Positions 18,501 through 26,662 of a DNA stretch of 64,000 bases are shown in pieces. The notes beneath the pieces are model-generated. The model was not told where the DNA came from. It searched no databases and saw nothing but the letters and a program-made list of their open reading frames with translations. Numbering within the stretch: the first letter of the stretch is position 1; the number at the start of each line of letters is the position of its first letter. The stretch covers positions 1-64,000 of the forward strand of contig JBCDLX010000006.1 of NCBI GenBank assembly GCA_038744785.1, written 5' to 3'. The DNA is from Ovoidimarina sp038744785. Its GTDB lineage: Bacteria; Pseudomonadota; Alphaproteobacteria; Rhodobacterales; Rhodobacteraceae. A program made the position numbers and the translations under genes.

Positions 18501-20752
18501 AAGACGCATTCCGTCAGCTCGTTGATAATGCCGCCATTGCCGAAACCAGAGCGCGGACAGCCAAGGATTGTGATCTGCCCGAATTGTTGCTGCTTGCCGG
18601 GCAGGACGCCGATCCGGTCGTTGCGCAAATTCTCCCGCAGTTACTTAAACGTTCCAATGAGGAAACTAAGGCAAACTGGGTGCCCGACACCTTGGCCAGG
18701 AACTTTGTCAAAGGGGTGAAAATAAAAGGGGCAGAGGCGCGTGCGCTCGAGCAGTACGGGCGCATCGACGATGCCTACAAGCAAATGGCTATGGCCCTAG
18801 TAACCGTTGGCCTCATAAATTCGACAGCAAGTGAGTTTCTGTTTGGCGGCCTTGAAGCCGCAACATTCGGGACAAGCACGCTGGACAGATACCTCGAGAG
18901 TCAACCAAATCTGGACTATGCGGAAGGGGCTTCTGTTGTTCTGGGCGAAGGTTTCTATCGTGAAGCCGAAATGCTCAAGCAAGAGGGCTGGGACGTCGTA
19001 GCCGATATGTTCCTTCCTATCGGGGCATCCGGGTTATCGGCGGCAGCGGCTCAGAGCGGCGCTGCGGTGAAAAGGGGCGCAGATCTTCTAGATAGTTTTG
19101 ACTCGCTCGACCTCGCATTGATCCGCCAGCTCGATCAGAAGGATCAAAGCGATCTGTTTGCTCATTTCGCCAACTTGAAGACCAAGGGCAGAACCGGCTG
19201 GTTGAATAAATCAGAGCGCGTTGCCTTCAACAAATACGCTGATTTTCTGCGCGAGAATGGATTGGACATTGATGGCAGGGGTCTTCGCGGGGCAGGCGCC
19301 GGCGTACTCCCCCGGGGGTCGGAATGGTCTGTGATCGCGCCACAGGCGGGGCGCACCGGTGTGGCGGCGCAAGAGTATTGTTTCAATTGCGGCCTGACAG
19401 CGGCCGAGGCATTCCTGCTTGACCGCGGCATTATCGACGCAGAGCGGTCGCAGGCCGCCATGCTAACCTATGCAATGGATCGCGGTCTTATTGACACTGG
19501 CGGATCAACCATGAACCAGATGACCGGCTATCTGGAACGGCATGGGGTCGATCCATCATTTCTGAATGTCGACTTTCATACCGTGGAAGATTTCGAACGC
19601 GCCATCAAAAATGGCGATGACGTTATTGCTAGCACCCAGACGGGGGACGGCGGATTTCACTGGGTCCGTGTCGAGGCGATCAGAACCGATCCATCAGGCG
19701 TTAAGCACGTCATTTTTGGCGAAGGATCGCTGCCCAAGGGCCAATCTCGCATTGTGACCGCAGATGAGTTCAGCCGGATTACAAAAGACTATCCGACGCC
19801 TTCGGGCCGTGAGCCGCAACTGCAGGCCATTATCGCCGAAACGAGCCGAATGACACCCGGTGATATAGAAAATGCCCGCGCCGCGGCGTTGCTTGCCGGA
19901 TTTGAGGGGCATAGCACGCTAGCGCGACGTGCACGAAACGCCGGTATGTCAGAGGCCGAGGTGACACAGCTTCTTTCGCCATCCTCGGAGACGGGCCCGC
20001 GTGCCGATTGGCGACCGGCAGATACGGGCGCGGATCGCGGCTTGGTAGCGGGATCAACGGTGCCGGACGACTCGATGTCGGACGACACCCTGTTTGAACC
20101 ACGATCAGGCGATACCGAGGTCGATCTGGCGCCGCGCCGGCAGGTTCCACGCTATCAACAATCCTGCGGGCGACCCTTTGCAGGCGTCAGCGTAGAAGAG
20201 GGGCTTCGCAGAACAGCAGAAAGGGACTACGTGAATTCCGGCGTCCTGTACCTGAATGCGGGGAAGGTAGACCGCGTTTTAACCGATGTAGAGTTCGCCG
20301 AGATCGCTGAGAATATACGCATTATGCAAATGCAAGAACATCTCGAAGAGATGCTTGGCGAAATGCGGCGCGCTGGGTTCACTAATGAAGAGCTGAATTG
20401 TCTGATCGGGGACGTTAAGGATTTCAAGCTCAACCGAGGTCAAAGAGAAGACATGCTTCGTAGGCTCCAAGAAGCCTATGTTTCGCGCCAAGGTTGGGAG
20501 ATTATTCCGGCCGAGACAGCACGGGAGTTCCACCGCCAAACAACGAGCATTCTTGCCGGAAGCGGTGGGCCAGAACAGGTTGAATATCTTCGAGGCGAGA
20601 TCGAGTGGGCGCGATTGACAGGAGACGATTTCTTCCAGCAGATGCGGCGGCGCGGTTCTTATACAAATGACAATGAGTTTGAAACACTTCTTTTCGACAA
20701 GGCTTCCGCGCAAAAAATTGACGACTTTGCCGAGAGAAACGGATTGCGGTGA
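15512..20752 (+). CDS. Giant secreted multidomain protein with papain-fold-like C-terminal part (candidate polymorphic toxin)
   Basis: This 1746-residue protein starts at a GTG with GAGGA just upstream. Residues 1-28 are a signal peptide ending in IAQ. Residues 95-443 are the module shared with the protein encoded at 13991-15292. Residues 450-780 are beta-rich, and 790-1150 mostly helical. A hydrophobic glycine/alanine-rich patch (FLPIGASGLSAAAA) near 1170-1185 resembles the pre-toxin region of polymorphic toxins. C1290 or C1293 in YCFNCGLTAAEAFLL and H1383 in GGFHWVRVEAI, followed by an Asp-containing turn, give the Cys-His spacing of papain-fold peptidases or deamidases. About 350 charged helical residues follow. 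Toxin function and catalysis are inference; no transport domain such as RHS, VgrG or TPS was seen. Confidence 0.7.
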   Translation: MLKTFSKLPITLWAIVLLVISFVGAIAQEAADDAGSDGATNYQELVLTYESNSILGTPPAGCTDGGLIGNTQCGVTERMAQAGAEEEAAESQSVELTYTLTPILRESEDSARVSLFTEVDYPRLGNDLGEAVRRRLDVEARQLTSLLNDWRKDLTEEERTMLSTGTPISVDIAGLTENLRLWRVVKRPDLSITKQPEPESRLIVEVLTSQPVGPKLPFRARLQFEWPPANPPKAATFRWSGGFESAVFKSGRTAAEFVTAWYYPTDTSAKDWTDGPVFPARSTAEDFRGTWSVVHEADDGTNASGTAFVSNDGETIRLVLNFDEEARLYEAFETLATTSGTGAGDTLDVRFRRVDDPIKWALEDAVPAPKGISLLLSDEAKELKITAEDHEVDVDVSTLTVTPDRLQVRLWNRSDSATLTGTWHREEAQGALGAGGRQQWGRAPIISQILVLEDQRPSSKALGSYARFQNDVSPSNRDYIAEAPAPNREITTQYPYRQQDGNNPEAGQNDITYRTLFVLGENLPQRASDPLVLTSTDPLISYALEALPGEGKDALLAQGWQASGVISRGELDALVLRAELREGIVPSEKTLTLNGAPGNWELDFEDANGELAFVRMIGEHDEDGFAEFDRVPKAMPSDVLQVALDEQSPIPHGELVVELRKNGVPLVNDGSGALVPLSAPENGVSEDAASGRVENDEPDPVSSLRIQQFSGPSNAEYRSLPIRLIPTGRPGLAPAEMDGALSLEVAQGDILFVRLVDPDRIQVTPPIAITTIGELPSESSSPWRTALIRTAACYGEDTIDFAALSDEQEEVYSRYILTEELTDDFRKFMSAGGTWRDAARAAVGMSVSPLAYSLRERQVFVSRGDHAASILIRDEFIRQMKQPLRALVSIASDDEKLWAIYRSRKAVPMPFWNITEVHETPNSVLAAVNEYQFPPDPGGFTSNVDVQEFARDLARGFATAFDETVTIGDFVDLAITEAGADPFALRVAHMLSFEKFKDAFRQLVDNAAIAETRARTAKDCDLPELLLLAGQDADPVVAQILPQLLKRSNEETKANWVPDTLARNFVKGVKIKGAEARALEQYGRIDDAYKQMAMALVTVGLINSTASEFLFGGLEAATFGTSTLDRYLESQPNLDYAEGASVVLGEGFYREAEMLKQEGWDVVADMFLPIGASGLSAAAAQSGAAVKRGADLLDSFDSLDLALIRQLDQKDQSDLFAHFANLKTKGRTGWLNKSERVAFNKYADFLRENGLDIDGRGLRGAGAGVLPRGSEWSVIAPQAGRTGVAAQEYCFNCGLTAAEAFLLDRGIIDAERSQAAMLTYAMDRGLIDTGGSTMNQMTGYLERHGVDPSFLNVDFHTVEDFERAIKNGDDVIASTQTGDGGFHWVRVEAIRTDPSGVKHVIFGEGSLPKGQSRIVTADEFSRITKDYPTPSGREPQLQAIIAETSRMTPGDIENARAAALLAGFEGHSTLARRARNAGMSEAEVTQLLSPSSETGPRADWRPADTGADRGLVAGSTVPDDSMSDDTLFEPRSGDTEVDLAPRRQVPRYQQSCGRPFAGVSVEEGLRRTAERDYVNSGVLYLNAGKVDRVLTDVEFAEIAENIRIMQMQEHLEEMLGEMRRAGFTNEELNCLIGDVKDFKLNRGQREDMLRRLQEAYVSRQGWEIIPAETAREFHRQTTSILAGSGGPEQVEYLRGEIEWARLTGDDFFQQMRRRGSYTNDNEFETLLFDKASAQKIDDFAERNGLR

Positions 20753-20863
20753 GGGTATCATTAGACGGGTCAAGGGACGTGCATCTTGACGTTGACAGAG
20801 CATGTCTACGGTGACTGTCCAACAAGGCAACATGGCCGGAAAAGCCTACGGATGTGAGGGCCC

Positions 20864-21364
20864 ATGAAACAACCCGAAATGAAACCTCGCAACCGGGCTG
20901 GTTTTTTCTCTAAGATCTTGAGTGGTGGCCTGAAAATTATAAGGTGGGTCATCTTGCTTGCTGGATGGGCCGGTTCATCTGCTGCATCCGAAATCTATGA
21001 GCCAGCAGTCGGATCCATTGAACGAAAGAGGCTCCTCGATGCTATTCGTCCTCACGCCGAATGGGAATTGGGTGCCCCAATCGAGTTCAATGTTATGGAT
21101 ATTAGAGTCAATGGAGACCTTGCCTTTGTCCAACTCAATCCTCAGCGCCCGGGCGGAGGAGAGATTGATCTTGCAAAATCACCGATGGTTGCACGCGGCG
21201 TACCTCTCAACATGTTGGATGGTGCGCGTCTGGAGGCGTTGCTGGTCAAAGAGGGTGAAACCTGGGTTGCATTGCTACATCTCATTGGCGCGACGGACCT
21301 CTGGTTCAGCTCACCTGAAATCTGTACGTTTTTCAGACCTGTCATTCCTGATTACTGCCCGTAA
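20864..21364 (+). CDS. Small secreted protein after the giant gene
   Basis: This 166-residue protein has an N-terminal hydrophobic segment (residues about 23-43, IIRWVILLAGWAGSSAAS), a signal peptide or anchor. The mature part reads EIYEPAVGSIERKRLLDAIRP, then NGDLAFVQLNPQRPGGG, a pattern I associate with a widespread family of small periplasmic proteins of unknown function. Two Cys lie in the last 15 residues. It follows the giant gene by 111 bases on the same strand. Downstream position would suit an immunity or partner protein, but the family is also found without toxins, so this is only a possibility. Confidence 0.65.
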   Translation: MKQPEMKPRNRAGFFSKILSGGLKIIRWVILLAGWAGSSAASEIYEPAVGSIERKRLLDAIRPHAEWELGAPIEFNVMDIRVNGDLAFVQLNPQRPGGGEIDLAKSPMVARGVPLNMLDGARLEALLVKEGETWVALLHLIGATDLWFSSPEICTFFRPVIPDYCP

Positions 21365-22158
21365 TTTGTTGAATAATACTTCAATTCACTCCTATGGTAT
21401 TGTGGCCGGATTCATACCTAATCTATCGAAATGAAGAGAAAGCTGGTCAGAAAAACCCAATGCTTCGGTGCTGAACAAGGGTCACAAACAAGTACACCTT
21501 TTTAGATCACGTCACGGCCGCAAGCCCCGCAAAGCAACGTCTTCTTTTTTCTGCTCGTCAAGCAACCAAACTTGATGCAGGAGATTGGGATACACACACC
21601 GGTCGATCTCCACCAAATCGCACACAAGCCGATGGTTATGGCCTGTCGTCTTCATCGCCTGATCCATAGCATTCCTCATCTAATTGGACCTCAGAAGCTT
21701 TTTCCGAACATATCTTTGGGGCAACCACATCCATCATCCGTTTGGCCAACATACTCTTCAATTTAGCGTTCTCCGGCTCCAGCGTTTCTAAACACCGCGC
21801 ACCCAACACTTCCGTACCACGATACTTGGATCGCCGCTTGTAGAACGTCACATCGCTGCCCCGCGCTTTCAGCACAGCTTCTTTGCGTCCTATCCAGTCA
21901 GATGATCATTCAATGTGATGATTATTGTATTTGTAATACGACATCAACGAGTACTGAAATTGGCCGCGGAATCAGTCGATTCAAGAACTATTGCTTTCCT
22001 TTTGACCAGTTCGACGCAACAAGCGAATATAAATTCATGACAGTCCTAAAATTGAAATCATGTGGACATACAGGCAATTACTGCTCGAACGGTATGTGCA
22101 TATACCTTCTGGATAGAAGGCCCGCGTAATCGTGTGTGTCACACCGCCCCATCAATGA
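21365..22158. other. AT-richer gene-poor stretch around an IS3 relic
   Basis: Roughly 790 bases between the small secreted-protein gene and the next intact gene are clearly richer in A and T than their surroundings. Apart from the transposase fragment listed separately, only short frames without support occur. The composition and the relic both suggest past insertion and decay. Confidence 0.6.
21636..21885 (-). pseudogene. Decayed IS3-family transposase OrfA fragment
   Basis: A minus-strand frame reads VTFYKRRSKYRGTEVLGARC and then LETLEPENAKLKSMLAKRMMD, the signature end of IS3-type OrfA (helix-turn-helix tail 'TFYxWRSKYGG' followed by the leucine-zipper 'LEEENAKLKRLLA'). The N-terminal HTH start and all of OrfB are missing, and the conserved residues have drifted. 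No intact terminal repeats were seen. It cannot encode a working transposase. Confidence 0.75.
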
Positions 22159-22566
22159 TCATCGAAAGAACTGCGAAATGACACTTTGACGGAACAAGAG
22201 AGTGATAGCTATGATCTGAAGTACCATAAAGACACTAATACCAAGGTATACGGTCATAGGCAGGGCCATATCGGCGGGCATCTGGTGAAAGTACTGTGTG
22301 ATCAGGCCGTGCGAGTAATCAAATACGCCGAGGCTGTTGTAGATGATTAGCGCGCCCCAAGCTCGGGGACCTTGCCCCTTCCAGAGAATGTAGATCATCA
22401 CCGGTACCAGAAATCCGATGATGGCATCACTGAGCCAGGGACCAAACCAGGCATTGGGTGCAGATCCACCAAATGCAATTATCTCAGGAAGAAAGAATAT
22501 AGTCTGTGCCCGAAATATCGTAGCAGCCATAAATAGGGTTATCATCCATTTGAGTGATGTCGGCAT
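22159..22566 (-). CDS. Small four-helix membrane protein
   Basis: From ATG 22566 (AAAGGA upstream) the protein is 135 residues with four likely membrane segments, near residues 7-28, 42-60, 68-85 and 105-125. No family was recognised with certainty. It lies 102 bases beyond the stop of the AraC-type regulator on the same strand and may be co-transcribed with it. The divergent side holds a dehydrogenase and another four-helix protein. Confidence 0.65.
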   Translation of the reverse strand: MPTSLKWMITLFMAATIFRAQTIFFLPEIIAFGGSAPNAWFGPWLSDAIIGFLVPVMIYILWKGQGPRAWGALIIYNSLGVFDYSHGLITQYFHQMPADMALPMTVYLGISVFMVLQIIAITLLFRQSVISQFFR

Positions 22567-22668
22567 CGGTGCTGATCCTTTCTGAGTTGTGATCATGCAA
22601 TGAGTTCAGGATCGCCAAGCTCTTGCATCGGCGTTGGAAGGATTTTGATCTTGGGATTGATCCTGTCG

Positions 22669-23700
22669 CTAGTTCAGTAATGCGGGCAGGTCGGTTGGCC
22701 TTTGGTCCGATCGTCGCTGCTGTTGTGGCGTGTGGCCGGTCCACTTTCGAAACGCACGTTGAAAAGCACTCGTGTCGCGATATCCGAGAAGATGCGAGAT
22801 TTGTTGATTGTTAAGCGCACTCGTTTTGAGATACCTCAGCGCCAACTCACTGCGCGTCTCATCCAATAGCCTCTGAAATGTCGTGCCCTCATCGCGCAGG
22901 CGGCGCACCAAAGTACTCTTGCTGGTATTCAGGCGAGCTGTGACATGGGCGATCGTCGGATCTGTGGTGGCAAAGGCTTCTAAAAGCGAAGCGCGCACCC
23001 TATGCACCATCGGGCTGTCCCCGGACATGATCAAAGACTGCACCTGCAGGTCTTCTTCCGTAGCCGCCCAAAGCTGATCGTTTTGCGAGACGAACGGCAC
23101 CTGAACGTCGGATGCCGCGTAGCGGAGAGTCGGCGTGCCAAACTCCGGCACAACGCCGAATACTTCTTTAAGGCTCTCCCGTTCACTTGCTATCAGCGGG
23201 ACGCTCGCGAAGGAAGGTATGTACGCTCGTGTTGCAAGAGATTTGGCCTTCGCGTGCAGGAAGACGATTTGTGCACTGCTGAAAGTGGCTGGCAATTCGG
23301 AGACTAAACCGTCTGGAATGATTTGGATCTTGAATTCAGTCTTGCTTTGCGTAACCGCAAATCGCATCGGTCCGAACAGATGCTTATACCGTGCCATGCG
23401 CTTGAGGCCCGTTTCAAAATCTGGTGCTGCTGACAAAGAAAATAGCACTGGTACAGCAGGACCCTGGGCCATCCGAAGACCCAAATCGCTCGCGATATAC
23501 GGCGCACCTGAAAGCTCAACCAACGCCTCCCACAGCAATACATAATCGTCGCCAGACACCAGAAAGCCACCACTATAAGCGTTTTCAAGGTCAAGACCTG
23601 CCTTGATCTGCACCTGCTTCCAATCCAAACCCAGAATGGCGCAGATCGGCCCAGAAAGAATTGACGAGGTATACAGCACTTCCGATATTTGACGCGTCAC
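22669..23700 (-). CDS. AraC-family transcriptional regulator (OruR/ArgR-like, arabinose-binding-type N-domain)
   Basis: The preferred start is the GTG at 23700, which has AGGAGG six bases upstream; a start 18 bases earlier would lie before that ribosome site. The 343-residue product has an N-terminal ligand domain of the AraC 'arabinose-binding' type (PVLFSLSAAPDFETGLKRMARY is the typical core). The C-terminal double HTH includes VTARLNTSKSTLVRRLRDEG and ISHLLGYRDTSAFQRAFRKW. Regulators of this shape often control lipid, alcohol or amino acid catabolism. The divergent dehydrogenase 167 bases away is the likely target. Confidence 0.88.
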   Translation of the reverse strand: MTRQISEVLYTSSILSGPICAILGLDWKQVQIKAGLDLENAYSGGFLVSGDDYVLLWEALVELSGAPYIASDLGLRMAQGPAVPVLFSLSAAPDFETGLKRMARYKHLFGPMRFAVTQSKTEFKIQIIPDGLVSELPATFSSAQIVFLHAKAKSLATRAYIPSFASVPLIASERESLKEVFGVVPEFGTPTLRYAASDVQVPFVSQNDQLWAATEEDLQVQSLIMSGDSPMVHRVRASLLEAFATTDPTIAHVTARLNTSKSTLVRRLRDEGTTFQRLLDETRSELALRYLKTSALNNQQISHLLGYRDTSAFQRAFRKWTGHTPQQQRRSDQRPTDLPALLN

Positions 23701-23867
23701 GCAAAGCCTCCTCATCACTTGGACTTACAGGATTGCTCGCTGTTCTTACTTGGCAATGCAAGCTGTGTGACACGAACTGCAAATCATTGGAACGATCTGC
23801 AACTGGCTTCGTGTGCAGAACAGCGCATCCTATGGCGGTATCTGAAATTACCTAAGGCGCCGCCGCC

Positions 23868-24617
23868 ATGCATCTAAGAGATCTGATTGTTCTTGTGACG
23901 GGCGGCGGTTCTGGCATCGGCCTTGAACTGTCCAAGCAACTGGTTGCGCTTGGAAACACGGTGTTCATCTGCGGACGGCGCAAAGAAACGCTAGATGCGG
24001 CCGCAGATGTGTTTGGCCTTATTCCCATTGTGGGCGACGTTTCAAATCAGGAAGATCAAGAGCGTATTCTCGCATCTGTCACCGAAAGACACGGGCGTCT
24101 GGATCTCCTCATCAACAATGCGGGTGTATTTGGCAACTATGACTTTGGCGATGAAGCCAATACCGCCGAAGGGATCGAGGCGGAGATAAGTATCAATGCG
24201 GTAGCCCCTCTGACCCTCGCCAAACGTGCTCTGCCGCTCCTTCAGCTTAGCGAGGCACCTGCCATCCTGTTCATCGGGTCAGGCGTAGCATACGTGCCAG
24301 TCGCGAGCACACCCGCCTATTCAGGTACAAAAGCCCTCATTCATCACGCGGCAAAAGCGCTACGCCACCAGTTGGAGCCTCGGGGGGTTTCCGTCTTCGA
24401 AGCCCTGCCTCCCGTTGTCGACACAGATATGGGGCGCGCGCTCAAATCGAAAAACCTTAAGGTCATGCAGCCAGAAGATCTCGTCGCTCAGATCCTCGGC
24501 GAGATGCAAGATGGAACAAAGGAGATCGCCATTGGCCAGTCCAAGCAGCTCCGATTGATGAGTCGGCTGGCGCCAGAGTTCATTTTCCGCCAGATGGCCA
24601 AAACTGAGTTTCACTGA
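23868..24617 (+). CDS. Short-chain dehydrogenase/reductase (SDR)
   Basis: This 249-residue classical SDR has the cofactor motif TGGGSGIG at 11-18, NNAG at 83-86, a probable catalytic Ser at 138 and YSGTK with Y151 and K155. CGRRKE after the second strand suggests NADP(H) preference. The sequence resembles DltE-type oxidoreductases. The substrate is unknown. It is the first gene divergent from the AraC regulator and is followed by a small membrane protein 60 bases on. Confidence 0.88.
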   Translation: MHLRDLIVLVTGGGSGIGLELSKQLVALGNTVFICGRRKETLDAAADVFGLIPIVGDVSNQEDQERILASVTERHGRLDLLINNAGVFGNYDFGDEANTAEGIEAEISINAVAPLTLAKRALPLLQLSEAPAILFIGSGVAYVPVASTPAYSGTKALIHHAAKALRHQLEPRGVSVFEALPPVVDTDMGRALKSKNLKVMQPEDLVAQILGEMQDGTKEIAIGQSKQLRLMSRLAPEFIFRQMAKTEFH

Positions 24618-24677
24618 CCGTCCAGCCACTGAACCCAACCTTCGATTTTCTGTGAGTCTTCAGAAGAACCAAGCGAC

Positions 24678-25169
24678 ATGACACCAGATCCTTATCGACA
24701 CCGCGTGAATAGTCTTGCCATCATTGCTTCTGCAGGCTTTGCGGGCGCCAATTTATTTATCGGTCTATCCATAGGGACCTACTGGCTCAGTCTCGACCCG
24801 ATCGATTTCATGAATCGCTTTGGACCGCAGTTTCACCGGTTTCTTTTTACGATAATGCCGCTCTTTTTGCTCACACTGATAGGGATTGTGCTGTCCCTGC
24901 GCCTGGACAGGCAAGTACCGGCAATACGGCGCATCTGGTGGCGCGCTGTCTTGGCTTACGTCGCTCTGTCCATGATCACACTCGCGTACCACATGCCCGA
25001 AAATCTGCGCCTTCTGGCCGCTAACTATACTGCAGCCGAGGCAGATGCCGCTCGTACGTTCTGGCTCTTGGGTCACATTCCACGCGTCATTTTGGCACTT
25101 TTAATCCCTTGGTTCGTATTCCAGGCGATCGCGGTGCGCTTAGATGATCCCGTGCAGGACACAAGTTGA
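24678..25169 (+). CDS. Four-helix membrane protein, DUF1772-like
   Basis: This 163-residue protein has four hydrophobic segments (about 12-35, 53-73, 92-108 and 130-155). The layout, with 'DPIDFMNRFG' after the first helix and an AA-rich loop containing WLLGHIPRV before the last, is like DUF1772 proteins, distant relatives of anthrone oxygenases. It follows the SDR gene and is likely co-expressed. Function unknown. Confidence 0.65.
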   Translation: MTPDPYRHRVNSLAIIASAGFAGANLFIGLSIGTYWLSLDPIDFMNRFGPQFHRFLFTIMPLFLLTLIGIVLSLRLDRQVPAIRRIWWRAVLAYVALSMITLAYHMPENLRLLAANYTAAEADAARTFWLLGHIPRVILALLIPWFVFQAIAVRLDDPVQDTS

Positions 25170-25250
25170 TCTGCTACCCACCGCTTCAAATCGACTTGGC
25201 GTCAAACAAATCCACGACCACATCGGCAATGCCCAAACGCACTCAGAAAT

Positions 25251-25282
25251 GTTGAGATAGCGATTTGTTGAGATAGCGATTT
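25251..25282. repeat. Perfect 16-base tandem duplication
   Basis: GTTGAGATAGCGATTT occurs twice in direct succession (25251-25266 and 25267-25282). It lies between the DUF1772-like gene and the convergent end of the TRAP permease gene. Only two copies exist, so it is not a CRISPR array; replication slippage is the simplest cause. Confidence 0.9.
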
Positions 25283-25357
25283 ACCCCCCACACCCCCATT
25301 TGCATCTTTGCAGCAGCCCTCCTCGTTGGACTGATAGCGGCAAACCCGGTTGCGCAC

Positions 25358-26662
25358 CTAAAACATGGCTGTTGGCAATAGCAGTGCGATCTGCGGGAAG
25401 AAAACGAGCAAGACGATGCAAACAATCATCGCGCCCCAGAATGGCAAGACGCCCGCGAAGATGCGCGACAGGGGGACGTCCGTCGCCACGCTTTTGACGA
25501 CAAAGCAGTTCACGCCGACCGGAGGGCTGATTAAACCCATCTCCAGAACAAGCACCATGATGACACCGAACCAGATCGGGTCGAAGCCCAGTTGCACGAT
25601 CACCGGAAACACGATGGGCAGAGTGATCACCATAAGTGACAGCCCCTCGATCACCATACCAAGGATTGCATAAACCACGAGTATAAGTGCCAGTGTGAGG
25701 TAGGCATCGAAACCCGCCGCGATGATCTGGGTCGACACCAGGCTTGGCAGGCCAGACAAGGCCACGAAAGGCGCAAATACCATGGCACCGACAAGGATCA
25801 CGAAACACAGACCCGTCGTTTCCAGCGTGGCAATCACGACGCGCGCGAACGAAGTTACCGAGAGCTTTCGGCGACCAAGCGCGAACAGAAGCGTTAAGAA
25901 TGCCCCGGCGCCCGCAGCTTCAACCGGTGTCAGGAGGCCGAAATAGATACCACCGATCGTGATAGCGACCACAAAAACGATGGGCAAAGCGCGCCACATT
26001 GCACGCGCGAGACTGTCGGGAAGCGCGACCTCGCCGTCCCCGACCTCCGATGGAACAAGGCGCACGACGATGGCAATCACGACCAGGAAAAGCCCGGTTA
26101 ACAAGAGCCCGGGTAGAACACCGGCCATGAAAAGCTGGCCAATGCTTTCCTCAGTGAGGATAGCGTAAAGCACGAAGCCTGTGGAGGGAGGCAACAAAAT
26201 GCCCAACGTCCCGCCCGCTGCAATGGCGCCCGTAGACAATCGGTCGCCATAGCCGCGGCGCTTCATCTCAGGGTAGGCGACGCGGCCCATGGTGACAGCC
26301 GATGCGATCGACGACCCCGAAAGCGCAGCGAACCCCGCGCAGCCGACGATCGTAGCGCTGGCTAATCCACCGCGGAAATTTCCAACAAGGGAATGGGCAG
26401 CGTCGTACAGGTCCCGGCTGAGCCCTCCGACGGACGCAAGATTGCCCATCAGAATGAAGAGCGGCAGTACAGCGAGGCTGTAGAGTGTACCGATCTCGAA
26501 GGTCTGCCCGGTCATCGTGTAGATCGCGGCCACGGGCGTGTTCAGAACTGCCGTGCCGGCAAGGCCAACGGACAGCATCGCGATCCCCACCGGCACCCGC
26601 AACACGATAAGGCCCATGAGAGCAGCAAACCCCGCTACTCCAATCCATTCGTCCGGAGTCAA
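25358..26662 (-). CDS. dctM: TRAP transporter large permease (DctM family)
   Basis: The likely start is the TTG at 26662, which overlaps the stop of the small permease gene (TTGA) and gives 434 residues, the usual DctM length. About 12 membrane segments are visible, with conserved DctM stretches such as LFILMGNLASVGGLSRDLYDAA, SGSSIASAVTMGRVAYPEM and PPSTGFVLYAIL. It couples sodium entry to uptake of organic acids captured by the DctP protein. The adjacent dehalogenase suggests a halogenated carboxylate as substrate. Confidence 0.9.
   Translation of the reverse strand: MTPDEWIGVAGFAALMGLIVLRVPVGIAMLSVGLAGTAVLNTPVAAIYTMTGQTFEIGTLYSLAVLPLFILMGNLASVGGLSRDLYDAAHSLVGNFRGGLASATIVGCAGFAALSGSSIASAVTMGRVAYPEMKRRGYGDRLSTGAIAAGGTLGILLPPSTGFVLYAILTEESIGQLFMAGVLPGLLLTGLFLVVIAIVVRLVPSEVGDGEVALPDSLARAMWRALPIVFVVAITIGGIYFGLLTPVEAAGAGAFLTLLFALGRRKLSVTSFARVVIATLETTGLCFVILVGAMVFAPFVALSGLPSLVSTQIIAAGFDAYLTLALILVVYAILGMVIEGLSLMVITLPIVFPVIVQLGFDPIWFGVIMVLVLEMGLISPPVGVNCFVVKSVATDVPLSRIFAGVLPFWGAMIVCIVLLVFFPQIALLLPTAMF

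Noticed and set aside
21902..22129. 75-residue plus-strand frame in the AT-rich scar
   Set aside because: No support beyond being open; composition suggests random frame in decayed DNA.
25251..25282. Possible CRISPR-like repeat
   Set aside because: Only two copies directly abutting with no spacers and no cas genes nearby.
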